Shown: positions 32,392 through 41,579 of the stretch, one piece after another | Position numbering within the stretch: position 1 is the first letter of the stretch | Layout of the letters: the number at the start of each line of letters is the position of its first letter | NCBI RefSeq assembly: GCF_002205895.1 | Contig: NZ_NJDE01000002.1 | Span: 434,001 to 498,000 of the forward strand | Length of the DNA: 64,000 nucleotides | Origin: Saccharibacillus sp. O23 | GTDB taxonomy: Bacteria; Bacillota; Bacilli; Paenibacillales; Paenibacillaceae | Reading direction: 5' to 3' | The notes under the pieces: generated by a model | Databases searched by the model: none | What the model was told of the DNA's origin: nothing | Seen by the model: only the letters and a program-made list of their open reading frames with translations | Program-made: the position numbers and the translations under genes

Positions 32392-33794
32392 TCGTCCTTT
32401 TCCTCTCCCCCGCTGCCGTACAATCGTTCTTCTTCCGCCAGATCTTTCGGATTGATGACGGCCAGCAGCACATGGTCCCGCCAACGCCCGTCGATCTTCA
32501 CGTTGCGCCGCGACAAGCCTTCCCGCTCGAATCCTGCTTTTTCCAATACGCGCAGCGAAGCCGCGTTATGAGGCATCACTCCCGCTTCGATCCGATGCAG
32601 CGCCAGAATCTCGAACGCGTGCCGCACCACGAAACGAACGGCCTCGGTCATGTAGCCGCGTCCGTTATAATCTTGATCGAGCGAATAGCCGATCCAAGCG
32701 CTTTGCAAGCTTCCCCGAGCCACGCCCATCAGATCGACGCCTCCGATCAGCAGGCCCGTTTCCCGATCGCGTACCAAGAACTGATAACGTTGATCCGCAG
32801 CCGCCGCCGTCATCGCTCGCCGAACGCGGGCGGCTTGCTCTTCCCGCGTATAGAACGTTTCTTCGCGCGTAGCCGCGTAACGACGGAAAAACGCTTTGTT
32901 TTTGATCTCGTGCGCCAGCAGATCGTCGATATCGTCTTCTTTCACCGATTCGATACGCAGACGCTCGGTTCCGTCCTCGTACAGCCGAGAAGGCATCGGC
33001 GCGGCCGAATCGATCGGAATCGCCTCTGCCGCTTTCTCGCTCTTTTCGTCTTCCCCGTTCCTCGATTCCTTATGAACGATCGTCTCTTCCACGTGCTCTT
33101 CCTCCGTTCGGTTCGGTTCCGGTTTCCGGCTGCGCGGCGGAATCGCCGAATGCTCCAGAAACCAGCGGTATAACGCGTCGTTGGCGTATACCTTTTTCCA
33201 GCAGTCGTGCCCCGCTTCCGGGTATATCGTCAACTCCACCTCGGCTCCGGCTTCGCGCATCGCTTCGGCGATCTTCTCCGATTCGGAGACGCGAATGACC
33301 CGATCTTCTTTGCCGTGAAAAATCCAAGCGGGCATATCCCGAAGCCTGCGCGCGTACGCGGGATCGCCGCCGCCGGATACGGGAGCGATCGCGGCGAACC
33401 GATACGAATGGTGCGAAGCCATCTGCCAGACGCCGTAAGCGCCCATGCTGAACCCGGTCAAGTAGACGCGCGAGGGATCGATGTTTCGGTTATCGGCCAC
33501 TTCGTCCAGAATCGCCAGCACTTCGTCTTCGCGCGTGTTCCAGAACACGCCGAGCGGACATTGGGGCGCGACGACGACGAAAGGAAGGCCGGCTCCGCTT
33601 TCCATGCGCGCCGGCAGACCTTCTTTGCGAACCGCGTCCAGCATCGTGCCGCTCCCGCCGGCGCCGTGCAGATAGAGGATCAACGGCCATTTTTTATCGG
33701 ATTCCGCTTGGTAGCCGGGAGGAAGATAGAGCAGGTAGTTCATGCGAATCCTTTTGAGAATCTGGGTGTCGATCCGAAGTTCCTCGCCTTTCAC
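32388..33794 (-). CDS. fusion of an esterase-type alpha/beta hydrolase and a GNAT acetyltransferase
   Basis: A 468-residue two-enzyme protein. Residues about 1-225 are a PHB-depolymerase/prolyl-oligopeptidase-like hydrolase: oxyanion LYLHGAGGSG at 39-48, nucleophile elbow GFSMG near 125, aspartate in HGKEDRV and histidine in EAGHDCW. A charged linker (about 226-270) leads to a RimJ/RimL-type GNAT domain (SVKEDDIDDLLAHEI to MPHNAASLRVLEKAGFEREG) with the CoA loop DQDYNGRGYMTEAVRF. The whole frame is open and without a start signal at the domain junction. GTG 33794 is the start. It is coupled to the HesB-like gene. Confidence 0.85.
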   Translation of the reverse strand: MKGEELRIDTQILKRIRMNYLLYLPPGYQAESDKKWPLILYLHGAGGSGTMLDAVRKEGLPARMESGAGLPFVVVAPQCPLGVFWNTREDEVLAILDEVADNRNIDPSRVYLTGFSMGAYGVWQMASHHSYRFAAIAPVSGGGDPAYARRLRDMPAWIFHGKEDRVIRVSESEKIAEAMREAGAEVELTIYPEAGHDCWKKVYANDALYRWFLEHSAIPPRSRKPEPNRTEEEHVEETIVHKESRNGEDEKSEKAAEAIPIDSAAPMPSRLYEDGTERLRIESVKEDDIDDLLAHEIKNKAFFRRYAATREETFYTREEQAARVRRAMTAAAADQRYQFLVRDRETGLLIGGVDLMGVARGSLQSAWIGYSLDQDYNGRGYMTEAVRFVVRHAFEILALHRIEAGVMPHNAASLRVLEKAGFEREGLSRRNVKIDGRWRDHVLLAVINPKDLAEEERLYGSGGEEKDE

Positions 33795-33916
33795 GCGTTC
33801 CCGCCTTTCTACAGACGCGCCGGAGTGGGTTCCGCGCTCCGTCCATGGTAATCATTACGCCATTCGGAGCTTCGTTAATCCGGCAAGACAGGAAATTCTT
33901 TCCGCGAAGCGGACGT

Positions 33917-34906
33917 TCAGCGAATAGAGCCCAGCACTTCGAGCAGCATCGCTTTGAAGCGGGGACGGTCGATCCCTTCGCAGACCCGCACGTTCGGCTT
34001 GCGGCCGAGACGTCCGTTGATATCGACGACGCTGTACCCTCTCGTCCACTCGCCTTTGGTCTCCACGTCGACGAAATAGTCGTGGCTTTCGGTCATCACG
34101 GATTCGTCCGCGGCGACGGCCATCAACAGCGTATCGGGATGCGTCGTTCCGCTGAGACGGTGTACCTTTTTGTTGAACTGCATCACGACTTTGTTGACCG
34201 CGATAAAAAATTCGGCTCCCGATGTTCCCAGCGCCGCGATCTCCGCATGATCGTCGTCGTCCATCAGCGAGAAATCGGTGCACATCTCCCAACCCACCAT
34301 CGTGGTCGGAATGCCCGAATTCAGTACGAGGCTCGCCGCTTCCGGATCGGTATAGAAATTGTATTCCGCCGCCGGCGTGATATTGCCCAGCGCGTTGTTG
34401 GTACCGCCCATCACGTACAGATGCGCGATCAGCGGAACGATCGTCGGATCTTTCTGGATCGCCATCGCGATATTCGTCAGCGGAGCGATCGCGAGCAGCG
34501 TGATTTCGCCCGGGTGCTTATGCACGGTTTCGATCAGAAAATCGACCGCGTGGCCCGAAGCGGGACGCTGCTCGGCCGGCGGGAAGTTCGCGCCGCCCAT
34601 GCCGTCGCTGCCGTGCACGTCTTCCACCGTCAGATGGGAAGGCGAATTCCACGGCGCGAGCAGCGGCCGTTCGCAGCCTTTGAAGACCGGAATCTTGCCG
34701 TCCGCTCCGCCTTTGCCCGCGACTTGGATCGTATACAGCGCGTTCTCCACTTCCTGATCGAACTGCACGTTGCCGCCCGTCATCATGATGCCCAATACGT
34801 CAAAATGATGCAGCGCGGTCAAGATCGCGATCGTATCGTCCCCCGCCGTATCCGTGTCGATGATGACTTTGCGGCGCTTGCCTGCTTCTTGTTCGTGATG
34901 GTTCAT
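33917..34906 (-). CDS. nucleoside hydrolase
   Basis: A 329-residue enzyme of the inosine/uridine-preferring nucleoside hydrolase fold. The calcium-binding signature is DTDTAGDDTIA near 17-27, and other family segments follow in order: GIMMTGGNVQFDQE, LLAIAPLTNIAMA, VMGGTN, AAEYNFYTDPEAASLVLNSG. It would split ribonucleosides to base and ribose in the cytoplasm. The gene lies 78 bp after the SgrR-type regulator gene in the same direction, so co-transcription is possible. ATG 34906 follows GAGGCGGG. Confidence 0.93.
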   Translation of the reverse strand: MNHHEQEAGKRRKVIIDTDTAGDDTIAILTALHHFDVLGIMMTGGNVQFDQEVENALYTIQVAGKGGADGKIPVFKGCERPLLAPWNSPSHLTVEDVHGSDGMGGANFPPAEQRPASGHAVDFLIETVHKHPGEITLLAIAPLTNIAMAIQKDPTIVPLIAHLYVMGGTNNALGNITPAAEYNFYTDPEAASLVLNSGIPTTMVGWEMCTDFSLMDDDDHAEIAALGTSGAEFFIAVNKVVMQFNKKVHRLSGTTHPDTLLMAVAADESVMTESHDYFVDVETKGEWTRGYSVVDINGRLGRKPNVRVCEGIDRPRFKAMLLEVLGSIR

Positions 34907-34984
34907 TTCTTTGACCCGCCTCTCTTTCGCTTGCGCGGCCTAGGCCGCGTTCCTCTATAAGTATAAAATCGAATATCCGCCCGT

Positions 34985-36772
34985 TCAATGCCTGCTTGGC
35001 GTTTCGCACCCGCAGTCTTCTCCCCTGACCCAGAGTTTGGACAGGTTCGGGAAGCCGAGCGAGCCCATGCGCAGCCCGTACAAGCTTCGGTTGAAATAAG
35101 CGCGGTGGCTCGTGTGCGAGCCGTAGAGCAGCCAATCGTTCCGTTCCAGCAAACGCTGCGCGCGGGCGAAAATGTCGAAACGTCCTTCCGCGTCCTTCGT
35201 CATGAAATCTTCGAACAGCCCGTGCAGTTCTTCCAGTTGACCGTCCGTCATCATCCGGTTCAGATAGTTGGCGTCGTTCAGGAAAAAGTTCAGCAGATCC
35301 AGTTCCCAATCGTCCTCGAGTACTTCCGAAGCGAGCGTCAGTTCTCCTTCTTCGGCCTGCGGATAACCCCGGGAAGGTTTCTGCGGACGAAGTTCGAGAC
35401 GCAGCCCGACCGCTTCCGCGCGGCGGCGCAGCCAGTTGGCTTCGATCCATTCCTCCTTCTTGTCGGTGAACACGAGGCGCACCGGTTCGCCGCCGTAGCC
35501 GCAGGCGCGCAGAAGATCTTCGGCTTCGGCAAGCGTGCCCGAACGGATCGGCACCGAAGCGCTGAATTTGGGCAGGATTCCCGCCGCGGGTGCCAGACGA
35601 TCTCCGCCCAGCTCCGTGACCAGCAGTTCGCGATCGTAGAGAATCCGCATGGCTTTGCGGAAATCCGCATGATGGTGAACGCCTTCGCGGCGGAAATTGA
35701 AAAGCAAATACCGGCAGCCCTGAGCGGGCGAATCGACCCGTCGGCTGCCTTCGAGTTCGTCGTCTTCCGACAGATGGTACGTATGGGGACCGCCCGTATC
35801 GGCGTTCGGCATAAACCATACGTCGACGCGATCCAGCAGCGGGCGATGGCCGAAATAGCCGTCGAACGCGCTCAGCGACAGCCGATGTTCGCTCAGCTCC
35901 GAGACCCGGAACGGGCCGCTCCCGATCGGCAGCTCGCTCTCGTCGGATTCCGGCGGCACGACCGCCAAGTAGAGGCTGCCCGCAAGGTGCAGGAAAAAAG
36001 GATTGGGCCGGGACAACCGGAACGTAACGGCGTAATCGCCGGCCGTTTCGGCTTCTTCGATTTCTCCGAGCAGACGCAGAGCGGGCGAATTTTTCCTTTT
36101 CAATCGCAGCAGCGAACCGCGAACCTCCGCCGAAGTCAGCAGTCTTCCGTTATGGAAACGCACGCCTTTGCGCAGATAGAACGTCCAACGGTCCTGCTGT
36201 TCGTTGCTCTCCCAACGATGCGCGAGTTTGGGCAGAAATTTGCCCGAAGCCGCTTCGTAAGACACCAACGTATCATAGATCTGCCCCAAAATATGCACTT
36301 CGAACGCCGTATAGACATTCGCCGTATCCAGCTTCTCGAGTTTCCGATAACGGATCATGCGCAGGACGTCGCAAGCGGTGCTCTCGGCCGGTTCGCTGTG
36401 CAGGCCCAGATGAACGTTGAACTGCGACCAGAGGCGCGCTTTGTGCAGTTCGTCCACGCCGGATTGCGCGATCAGATCGAGCGCGTCGCTGGTCCGTCCG
36501 TCTTCCAGCAGGCTGCGTATGCGAAGTTCCAACACTTCCTCGGCCGATTTGAGGAACCGAAGTTTCGATCCGTTGCCCCGTCCTCGGCCCGGCATCCATT
36601 GAATCCATTCGGATTCTTCCAACTTACGCAGCACGAACTTCACGTTGCGCGGCGTGCAGTAGAGCAGTTCCGCCAGCCGGGCGACCGTCACGCAGACCGT
36701 CTGTCCGCTCTCCGAACGTTCGTCGCGCAGCTGCTCGTAAATCCGCAAATATTGCATCATTCCGTTATCCAT
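34985..36772 (-). CDS. SgrR family transcriptional regulator
   Basis: A 595-residue regulator built from an N-terminal winged-helix DNA-binding domain (SgrR_N, about 1-115, with VARLAELLYCTPRNVKFVLR) and a C-terminal extracellular-solute-binding-like domain (SBP_bac_5, about 155-590, LAHRWESNEQQDRWTFYLRK, GPFRVSELSEHRLSLSAFDG). It is cytoplasmic, using the binding fold as a sensor. The divergently transcribed MFS exporter at 36947 is the likely target, as with other SgrR/MFS pairs. ATG 36772 has GGAG seven bases upstream. Confidence 0.93.
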   Translation of the reverse strand: MDNGMMQYLRIYEQLRDERSESGQTVCVTVARLAELLYCTPRNVKFVLRKLEESEWIQWMPGRGRGNGSKLRFLKSAEEVLELRIRSLLEDGRTSDALDLIAQSGVDELHKARLWSQFNVHLGLHSEPAESTACDVLRMIRYRKLEKLDTANVYTAFEVHILGQIYDTLVSYEAASGKFLPKLAHRWESNEQQDRWTFYLRKGVRFHNGRLLTSAEVRGSLLRLKRKNSPALRLLGEIEEAETAGDYAVTFRLSRPNPFFLHLAGSLYLAVVPPESDESELPIGSGPFRVSELSEHRLSLSAFDGYFGHRPLLDRVDVWFMPNADTGGPHTYHLSEDDELEGSRRVDSPAQGCRYLLFNFRREGVHHHADFRKAMRILYDRELLVTELGGDRLAPAAGILPKFSASVPIRSGTLAEAEDLLRACGYGGEPVRLVFTDKKEEWIEANWLRRRAEAVGLRLELRPQKPSRGYPQAEEGELTLASEVLEDDWELDLLNFFLNDANYLNRMMTDGQLEELHGLFEDFMTKDAEGRFDIFARAQRLLERNDWLLYGSHTSHRAYFNRSLYGLRMGSLGFPNLSKLWVRGEDCGCETPSRH

Positions 36773-36946
36773 GCTTAAGCTCCTTTCTCGGCTTGTCCGT
36801 TCAAGCTCTCCGATACCTTGAAGATCCTTCATCTCCCGTTTATTGCATCACATAAAAGGGGAAAAAAGCAACCGAATTCTTGCCCTTTTTCTTCCCCTTT
36901 TATCGGCGTTACAATAACGGAAGCTGTTAACAAGGAGTGTAAGGCC

Positions 36947-38200
36947 ATGATCCCAAAAGCGCTTAAAACGATTCACCCGCTCGCTTGGACGATTATCGTC
37001 GGCACGATGTTCGGCCGTCTCGTCACCTCGATGAGCATCCCGTTCCTCGCGATCTATCTCACCTCGACGCTGGGCGTATCGGCCACGTCGACCGGCTTTA
37101 TCGTCGCCGCGAGTTCGCTCGCCGGCGTGTCGATCAGCTTCTACGGCGGCTACATCTCCGACCGGATCGGCCGCAAGAAGGTCATGCTCGTTTCGGTATT
37201 CTGCTGGGCGGCCGTTTTCTTCGGCTTCGCGGCGGCAAACGAAATCTGGGTATTCTTCGTCGTCAACGTGCTGAACGGGCTGTGCCGCTCGGTGTTCGAG
37301 CCGGCGTCCCGCGCCCTGCTCTCGGACGTGACGCCGCCGGAGCATAAGCTGCTCGTGTTCAATCTGCGGTACGCGGCCATCAATATCGGCGTCGTGTTCG
37401 GCCCGATCGTCGGTCTGAAGCTCGGTTCGGCGGAATCGCTGTTTCCTTTCGTCGTGGCCGGCGTCGTCTACGTGATCTACGGACTGGTCCTCGTGATGCA
37501 GTTCGCCGTTCACCGCGGCGCGCTGAACGTTCGATCCGACGCGCAGCCGCCGAAGATTCGCGAAGCGTTGGCCGTCACCGGCCGCGACCGCATCTTCCTC
37601 CCCGTACTGATCGGCACCACCTTCTGCGTGCTCGGCTACGGCCATTTCAGTTCCACGCTGGCGCAGTATCTGTCGATCGCTCCGGGCCTTAGCAACGGCA
37701 AAGAGCTGTTCTCGTACATGCTGGCGACGAACGCCGCGGTCGTCTTGATCGTCCAATATCCGATCGTCAAGACGGTCAGCCGTTTCCGCCCAGTAGTGCC
37801 GCTGATTCTCGGCAACGCTTTGGTCGCGCTCTCGCTGCTGATGTTCGGCATGGGCCACAGCTTGATCCTGCTGCTCGCCGGCGTATTCGTCTTCACGGTA
37901 GGCGAAGTGCTGATGTTCACCATGATGGACATGCTGATCGACCGGATCGCCAAGCCCGAATGGAAAGGGACTTACTTCGGGACGATCGGCTTCAACAACA
38001 TCGGCAGCGTCGCCGCTCCGATCGTCGGCGGACTGCTGCTCGACCGCTTCGCCATGCAGAGCGGATTGGCCGTGTTCGCGCCGCTCGCCCTGCTGACGGC
38101 GCTCGGTCTGCCGTTCCTGCTGGCGGCGCACAAGCGTCTGACGGCCAGAGAAGCGGCGGAAGGACTTTCGAACGCTCCGCGGACGGAAAAGCCGGCTTGA
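36947..38200 (+). CDS. MFS transporter (MdtH-like)
   Basis: A 417-residue major facilitator with about 12 membrane helices and the motif A loop GGYISDRIGRKKVML at about 65-79. The arrangement and length suit multidrug or sugar exporters. It is divergent from the SgrR regulator with 174 bp between starts, a common controller-target layout. AAGGAG lies well placed before ATG 36947. Substrate not predictable. Confidence 0.92.
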   Translation: MIPKALKTIHPLAWTIIVGTMFGRLVTSMSIPFLAIYLTSTLGVSATSTGFIVAASSLAGVSISFYGGYISDRIGRKKVMLVSVFCWAAVFFGFAAANEIWVFFVVNVLNGLCRSVFEPASRALLSDVTPPEHKLLVFNLRYAAINIGVVFGPIVGLKLGSAESLFPFVVAGVVYVIYGLVLVMQFAVHRGALNVRSDAQPPKIREALAVTGRDRIFLPVLIGTTFCVLGYGHFSSTLAQYLSIAPGLSNGKELFSYMLATNAAVVLIVQYPIVKTVSRFRPVVPLILGNALVALSLLMFGMGHSLILLLAGVFVFTVGEVLMFTMMDMLIDRIAKPEWKGTYFGTIGFNNIGSVAAPIVGGLLLDRFAMQSGLAVFAPLALLTALGLPFLLAAHKRLTAREAAEGLSNAPRTEKPA

Positions 38201-38233
38201 GTCGAAAAAACGTCGATATTCGCAGGACAAACG

Positions 38234-38275
38234 CAAAAAAACTGTGCGGTGCCTTAAGGCATTCGCACAGTTTTT
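38234..38275. terminator. bidirectional terminator
   Basis: AAAAAACTGTGCG...CGCACAGTTTTTT with inner GTGCCTTAAGGCAT, between the MFS gene and the radical SAM operon. Confidence 0.9.
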
Positions 38276-38304
38276 TATGTATTCTCGTGCTGCGGTACGA
38301 CAGC

Positions 38305-38541
38305 TCAACCGAAGATCGTTGTCCATAGCTGCATGAGCAAATGCCACAGCACCAGCAGGAATCCGAACACCCATGACAACAGCAGCAGTCCGATCATGCC
38401 GACAGCGGTCGAGACTATCAAGACCCGTCGAAAAGCCGCGCTTTCCGGCTTTCGCATGTCTTCTTCCGGATACCACTCCTGCCAGCCATCGTTCGCCGCG
38501 CCGTCGATTTCTTTTTCCCGCGGTTTATCGGATCGTTCCAT
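38305..38541 (-). CDS. small single-span membrane protein
   Basis: A 78-residue protein with a polar, acidic N-terminal half and one long hydrophobic segment (about 40-75, VLIVSTAVGMIGLLLLSWVF then LLVLWHLLMQLW). It ends the operon of B-box protein, Lgt-like transferase and radical SAM enzyme, starting 25 bp after the latter. Function unknown; perhaps a membrane anchor for the pathway. GGAGG precedes ATG 38541. Confidence 0.7.
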   Translation of the reverse strand: MERSDKPREKEIDGAANDGWQEWYPEEDMRKPESAAFRRVLIVSTAVGMIGLLLLSWVFGFLLVLWHLLMQLWTTIFG

Positions 38542-38565
38542 CGACTCCTCCTTGAAGTCGGGATC

Positions 38566-39993
38566 TTAACGGCAGCCCGGCGCGCTGTCCCAAGCCGTCG
38601 CGATCTCCGCTTTGCGTTCTTCGAGCAATTGTTCCTTATCGTCGCGATAGAACATGTTGTACGTATCGAACGGAATGATGCGGCCGTCCGGATGCGCGAT
38701 ATGTACGCAGGATTTCTTGACCGAACGCACGTCGAAATTGTAAGCGTCCAAGAACTGCATAATGATCACCCGAAAGACGTTATCGTACACGATTTCTTCC
38801 GGCACGGCGGCCAGCGGCAGGCAGCAGAGCAGGCTTTTGAGAGAAAGCGCGGAAGAAATCGGCGAATGGCCGGTAGACAGCAGCTCGAACAGCTTGCCTT
38901 TGATCACAGGGTCGTGTTCGAACACGATCGTGTTGCTGTCGCCTTCGAGCAGCGTCTCCTTGTCGATCATTCGGGTAAGCGGCAGCACTTCTCCGCCGAG
39001 CTTCAGCGCGTAGCCCATCGCCAGACAGTCGGGATGGCAAGGAACCGGCAGGATATCTTCCGGCGCGAATACGCCCGATTGATCGATAATCATCTGACGC
39101 ACTTCGCTGACGGTCAAACGGTCGGTCGAAGGATCGTAGCCTTGCAGGCGGCCCGCCGCCTGAATCGGCTGAATCGTCACGCCGCGCACGGCCCGCTGCT
39201 GCAGTCCGTACTGAATGATCTTGCCCACCTCGTTATCGTTCAGCCCTTTTTTGAGCGTAACCACGAGCGTAGTCGAGAGGTTGAATTCGTTCAGATGCCG
39301 GATCGCGTCTTCGCGAATGCGCCGCACGTCGGCTCCCCGCAGTTCTTTGAGCACATGCGGCTCGAAGCTGTCGAACTGCAAATAAATCTCGAACCCCGGC
39401 ATATAGGAAGCCAGACGTTCGACGAACGCCCGGTCCTGCGCGATGCGCACGCCGTTCGTATTGACCATGATATGTTTGATCGGACGGGTGCGGCACAAAT
39501 CGAGAATCTCGAAAAACTGCGGATGCGTCGTCGGTTCGCCTCCGCTGATCTGCACGATATCGGCTTCCCCTTCGTTCTCGATGATCCGGTCGAGCATGAA
39601 CTCGATCTGCTCCATCGACCGATGCGTCGTGCGATGCGGCGAAGATTCCGCGAAGCAGATCGGACACTGCATGTTGCAATGATCCGTGATCTCCAGCAGC
39701 GTCAGGCAGCTGTGCTGCTCGTGGTCCGGGCAGAGTCCGCAGTCGTACGGACAGCCGTATTTGATCGGCGTATTCCATTTGAGCGGCATCTCGGACGCTT
39801 TGACGAATTCGCGCGTCTTCTTGTAATAATCGACGTCCGTCGAAATCAAGACTTTCTCGGGCCCGTGGATCAAGCAGCGTTTCACCATGTACATCCGCCC
39901 GTTTTCTTCGATGATCTTGGCTTCCACTTTGCGGTAGCAGGTCGAACAGATGCTGTTGGTCAACTCGTGATAGAGATAAGGACGATTGGGCAT
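38566..39993 (-). CDS. radical SAM protein of the tetraether-lipid-synthase-like (MJ0619/COG1964) type
   Basis: A 475-residue radical SAM enzyme. An N-terminal region with extra cysteines (NSICSTCYRKVEAK, KYGCPYDCGLCPDHEQHSC) precedes the SAM cluster motif HCNMQCPICFAESSP near 107-121. Further radical SAM landmarks are VQISGGEPTTHPQFFEIL and HIMVNTNGVRIA; the C-terminal part has PVPCHPDCLAMGYAL. This combination is that of the COG1964 family, which includes the archaeal enzyme joining lipid tails (Tes). Bacterial members are mostly uncharacterised. It lies after an Lgt-like lipid transferase gene, so a lipid-related substrate is plausible. Confidence 0.85.
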   Translation of the reverse strand: MPNRPYLYHELTNSICSTCYRKVEAKIIEENGRMYMVKRCLIHGPEKVLISTDVDYYKKTREFVKASEMPLKWNTPIKYGCPYDCGLCPDHEQHSCLTLLEITDHCNMQCPICFAESSPHRTTHRSMEQIEFMLDRIIENEGEADIVQISGGEPTTHPQFFEILDLCRTRPIKHIMVNTNGVRIAQDRAFVERLASYMPGFEIYLQFDSFEPHVLKELRGADVRRIREDAIRHLNEFNLSTTLVVTLKKGLNDNEVGKIIQYGLQQRAVRGVTIQPIQAAGRLQGYDPSTDRLTVSEVRQMIIDQSGVFAPEDILPVPCHPDCLAMGYALKLGGEVLPLTRMIDKETLLEGDSNTIVFEHDPVIKGKLFELLSTGHSPISSALSLKSLLCCLPLAAVPEEIVYDNVFRVIIMQFLDAYNFDVRSVKKSCVHIAHPDGRIIPFDTYNMFYRDDKEQLLEERKAEIATAWDSAPGCR

Positions 39994-40066
39994 GCGGAAA
40001 GTCCCTCCTTGTGGAATAAAAAGCTTCATGGCGCCAAGATGCGCCGGACGAGCGGTTCGGAAGCCT

Positions 40067-40861
40067 TCACCCCGCGGTCCGGATTTCCGAACGCGCGCGG
40101 CTGCCGCCGCGTCCTCTGCGGACCAAAAGCCAGCCGTAGTAGACAAGACCCGCGATGCAGGCCAATTGAATGTTGTTGAGCCCCAGATACGGATGAGGCG
40201 TAGGTTTGATAAATTCGACGGCCAGGCGGAACAGCAAATATCCCGCCATGAACCACTGGAACATGCGACCCGACAGATACGGTTCGTCGGCCGATATCGG
40301 CTGCCGGCTTCGTCGATACAAAGGGTACAGCAGCATCGCCAGCGCCAACAGGAATCCGATCTCGTACAACTGCGCCGGATGACGCATGATGCCGTCGCCG
40401 AAATCCACGCCGGTGATCCAAGTCGTGGCGGTCCCGTAAGTATGGTCGTCCAGACCGGTCAGGAAACAGCCGATACGTCCCAGCACCATCCCGACGATCA
40501 ACGGGTACACGAAATCGTCTCCCGTCGACGAAGTCCATCCGGTCCACTTCTTCGCCAATTCCACGCCGATCAAGCCGCCGAGCAATCCGCCTACGATCGT
40601 CTTTCCTCCCCAGAGAAAATGGCCTTGACGCAGCTGCTCCCAAGTCGCCGCAGGATCTTCCAACCAATACAACAGCTTCGCGCCGATCGCCGCGCCCAGA
40701 ATGGTGCCCGCCAAGATCTGCAGACTGGTCAGCTTCGGCATATCGCTGGAGCGGCGCGTCCACAGATAGACCCGGAATCCGATAAAATAAGACAATGCTT
40801 CGAATAAGACATGGGGATGAATCTTCCAAGGCCCTATCGGAACGTAGACGGGAAAATCCAC
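40067..40861 (-). CDS. prolipoprotein diacylglyceryl transferase family protein (Lgt-like)
   Basis: A 264-residue integral membrane protein with about seven helices. The start PVYVPIGPWKIHPHVLFEAL, GGKTIVGGLLGGLIGVE and MRHPAQLYEI follow the Lgt pattern (Lgt has RHPSQLYE). The Lgt signature GRxxNFxNxE reads GRIGCFLTGLDDHTYG, so the usual asparagines are missing. It is therefore probably a paralogue with a changed substrate rather than the essential Lgt. It lies 73 bp upstream of the radical SAM gene and 19 bp after the B-box gene. GTG 40861 follows AGGAGGAG. Confidence 0.83.
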   Translation of the reverse strand: MDFPVYVPIGPWKIHPHVLFEALSYFIGFRVYLWTRRSSDMPKLTSLQILAGTILGAAIGAKLLYWLEDPAATWEQLRQGHFLWGGKTIVGGLLGGLIGVELAKKWTGWTSSTGDDFVYPLIVGMVLGRIGCFLTGLDDHTYGTATTWITGVDFGDGIMRHPAQLYEIGFLLALAMLLYPLYRRSRQPISADEPYLSGRMFQWFMAGYLLFRLAVEFIKPTPHPYLGLNNIQLACIAGLVYYGWLLVRRGRGGSRARSEIRTAG

Positions 40862-40880
40862 GTGACTCCTCCTCTGCCGG

Positions 40881-41192
40881 TTAGTAATTCAGGAATAGCA
40901 TGCCGCCGCAGATCGCGAGCAGCAGCAGGAAGATGCCGCCGATGATCGCCAAGATCGCAACGACGATCCGACAGCCCGTATTCATGCCGGATTGCCCTCC
41001 GCGCGGGTCCGGCGGCCGATCTGCGCGGCGTCCTTCGTTTGCCCGGTAAGCGGCTTCGTCAGGCTTGCAGTTCCCGTACTTGCACGCTCTAAGCTCCGGG
41101 TCGTAACATTCGTCGCACAGCATTCGCCCGCAGCGCAGGCACTGATGGCGCGCGTCTCGGTCGGGATGATAAGCACAGCTCGGTGGCCTCAT
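40881..41192 (-). CDS. B-box-type zinc-finger membrane protein
   Basis: A 103-residue protein. Residues about 4-45 hold a B-box-like zinc ribbon: CAYHPDRDARHQCLRCGRML then CDECYDPELRACKYGNCKP. The C-terminus is one membrane helix (about 77-100, IVVAILAIIGGIFLLLLAIC). Bacterial proteins with this layout are frequent but unexplained; they may hold a partner at the membrane. First gene of the operon with the Lgt-like and radical SAM genes. GGAGGTGAAGAA precedes ATG 41192. Confidence 0.8.
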   Translation of the reverse strand: MRPPSCAYHPDRDARHQCLRCGRMLCDECYDPELRACKYGNCKPDEAAYRANEGRRADRPPDPRGGQSGMNTGCRIVVAILAIIGGIFLLLLAICGGMLFLNY

Positions 41193-41280
41193 TTCTTCAC
41201 CTCCGTAAGGAATGGAAACGCATCGTTCGTAATAAAGCGGTTACTTTATCGTTTACCCGAAAACAGAATCCGATGAAAAG

Positions 41281-41303
41281 AAAAACCGCCGACCGGGCGG
41301 TTT
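41281..41303 (-). terminator. small hairpin in the 41193-41579 gap
   Basis: On the minus strand AACCGCC-CGGTC-GGCGGTT followed by TTTCTTTT. The rest of this gap holds no supported gene. Confidence 0.5.
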
Positions 41304-41521
41304 CACCTTCGGGCCTGATTAAACAGATACCCTATAATTTCTCTGAATACCGACATTTTACCTGCTTGATCGAAAATAATCCAGTACCTTGTCAATACTA
41401 AAGGCAGGAATGCGCCTCCACGGCATCGTTATTTCGGCGAAACGTAAACCCGTGATCAGGAGCTGAAAGGGTACGCGCTTGCGTTCTTCCCGCAGCGTTC
41501 CGGCAGTACCGAAAACATGCC

Positions 41522-41561
41522 GAAAAGCCGCGTTGCACCCGAAGGCGCGCGCGGCTTTTCG
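41522..41561 (-). terminator. terminator after the metal ATPase
   Basis: GAAAAGCCGCG...CGCGGCTTTTC, just past the stop at 41580. Confidence 0.75.
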
Positions 41562-41579
41562 ATCCGTTCGAAATCGATT

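Noticed and set aside
36848-38476. 542-codon minus-strand frame over the MFS transporter
   Set aside because: Arg/Glu/Asp-rich shadow of a well-supported transporter gene.
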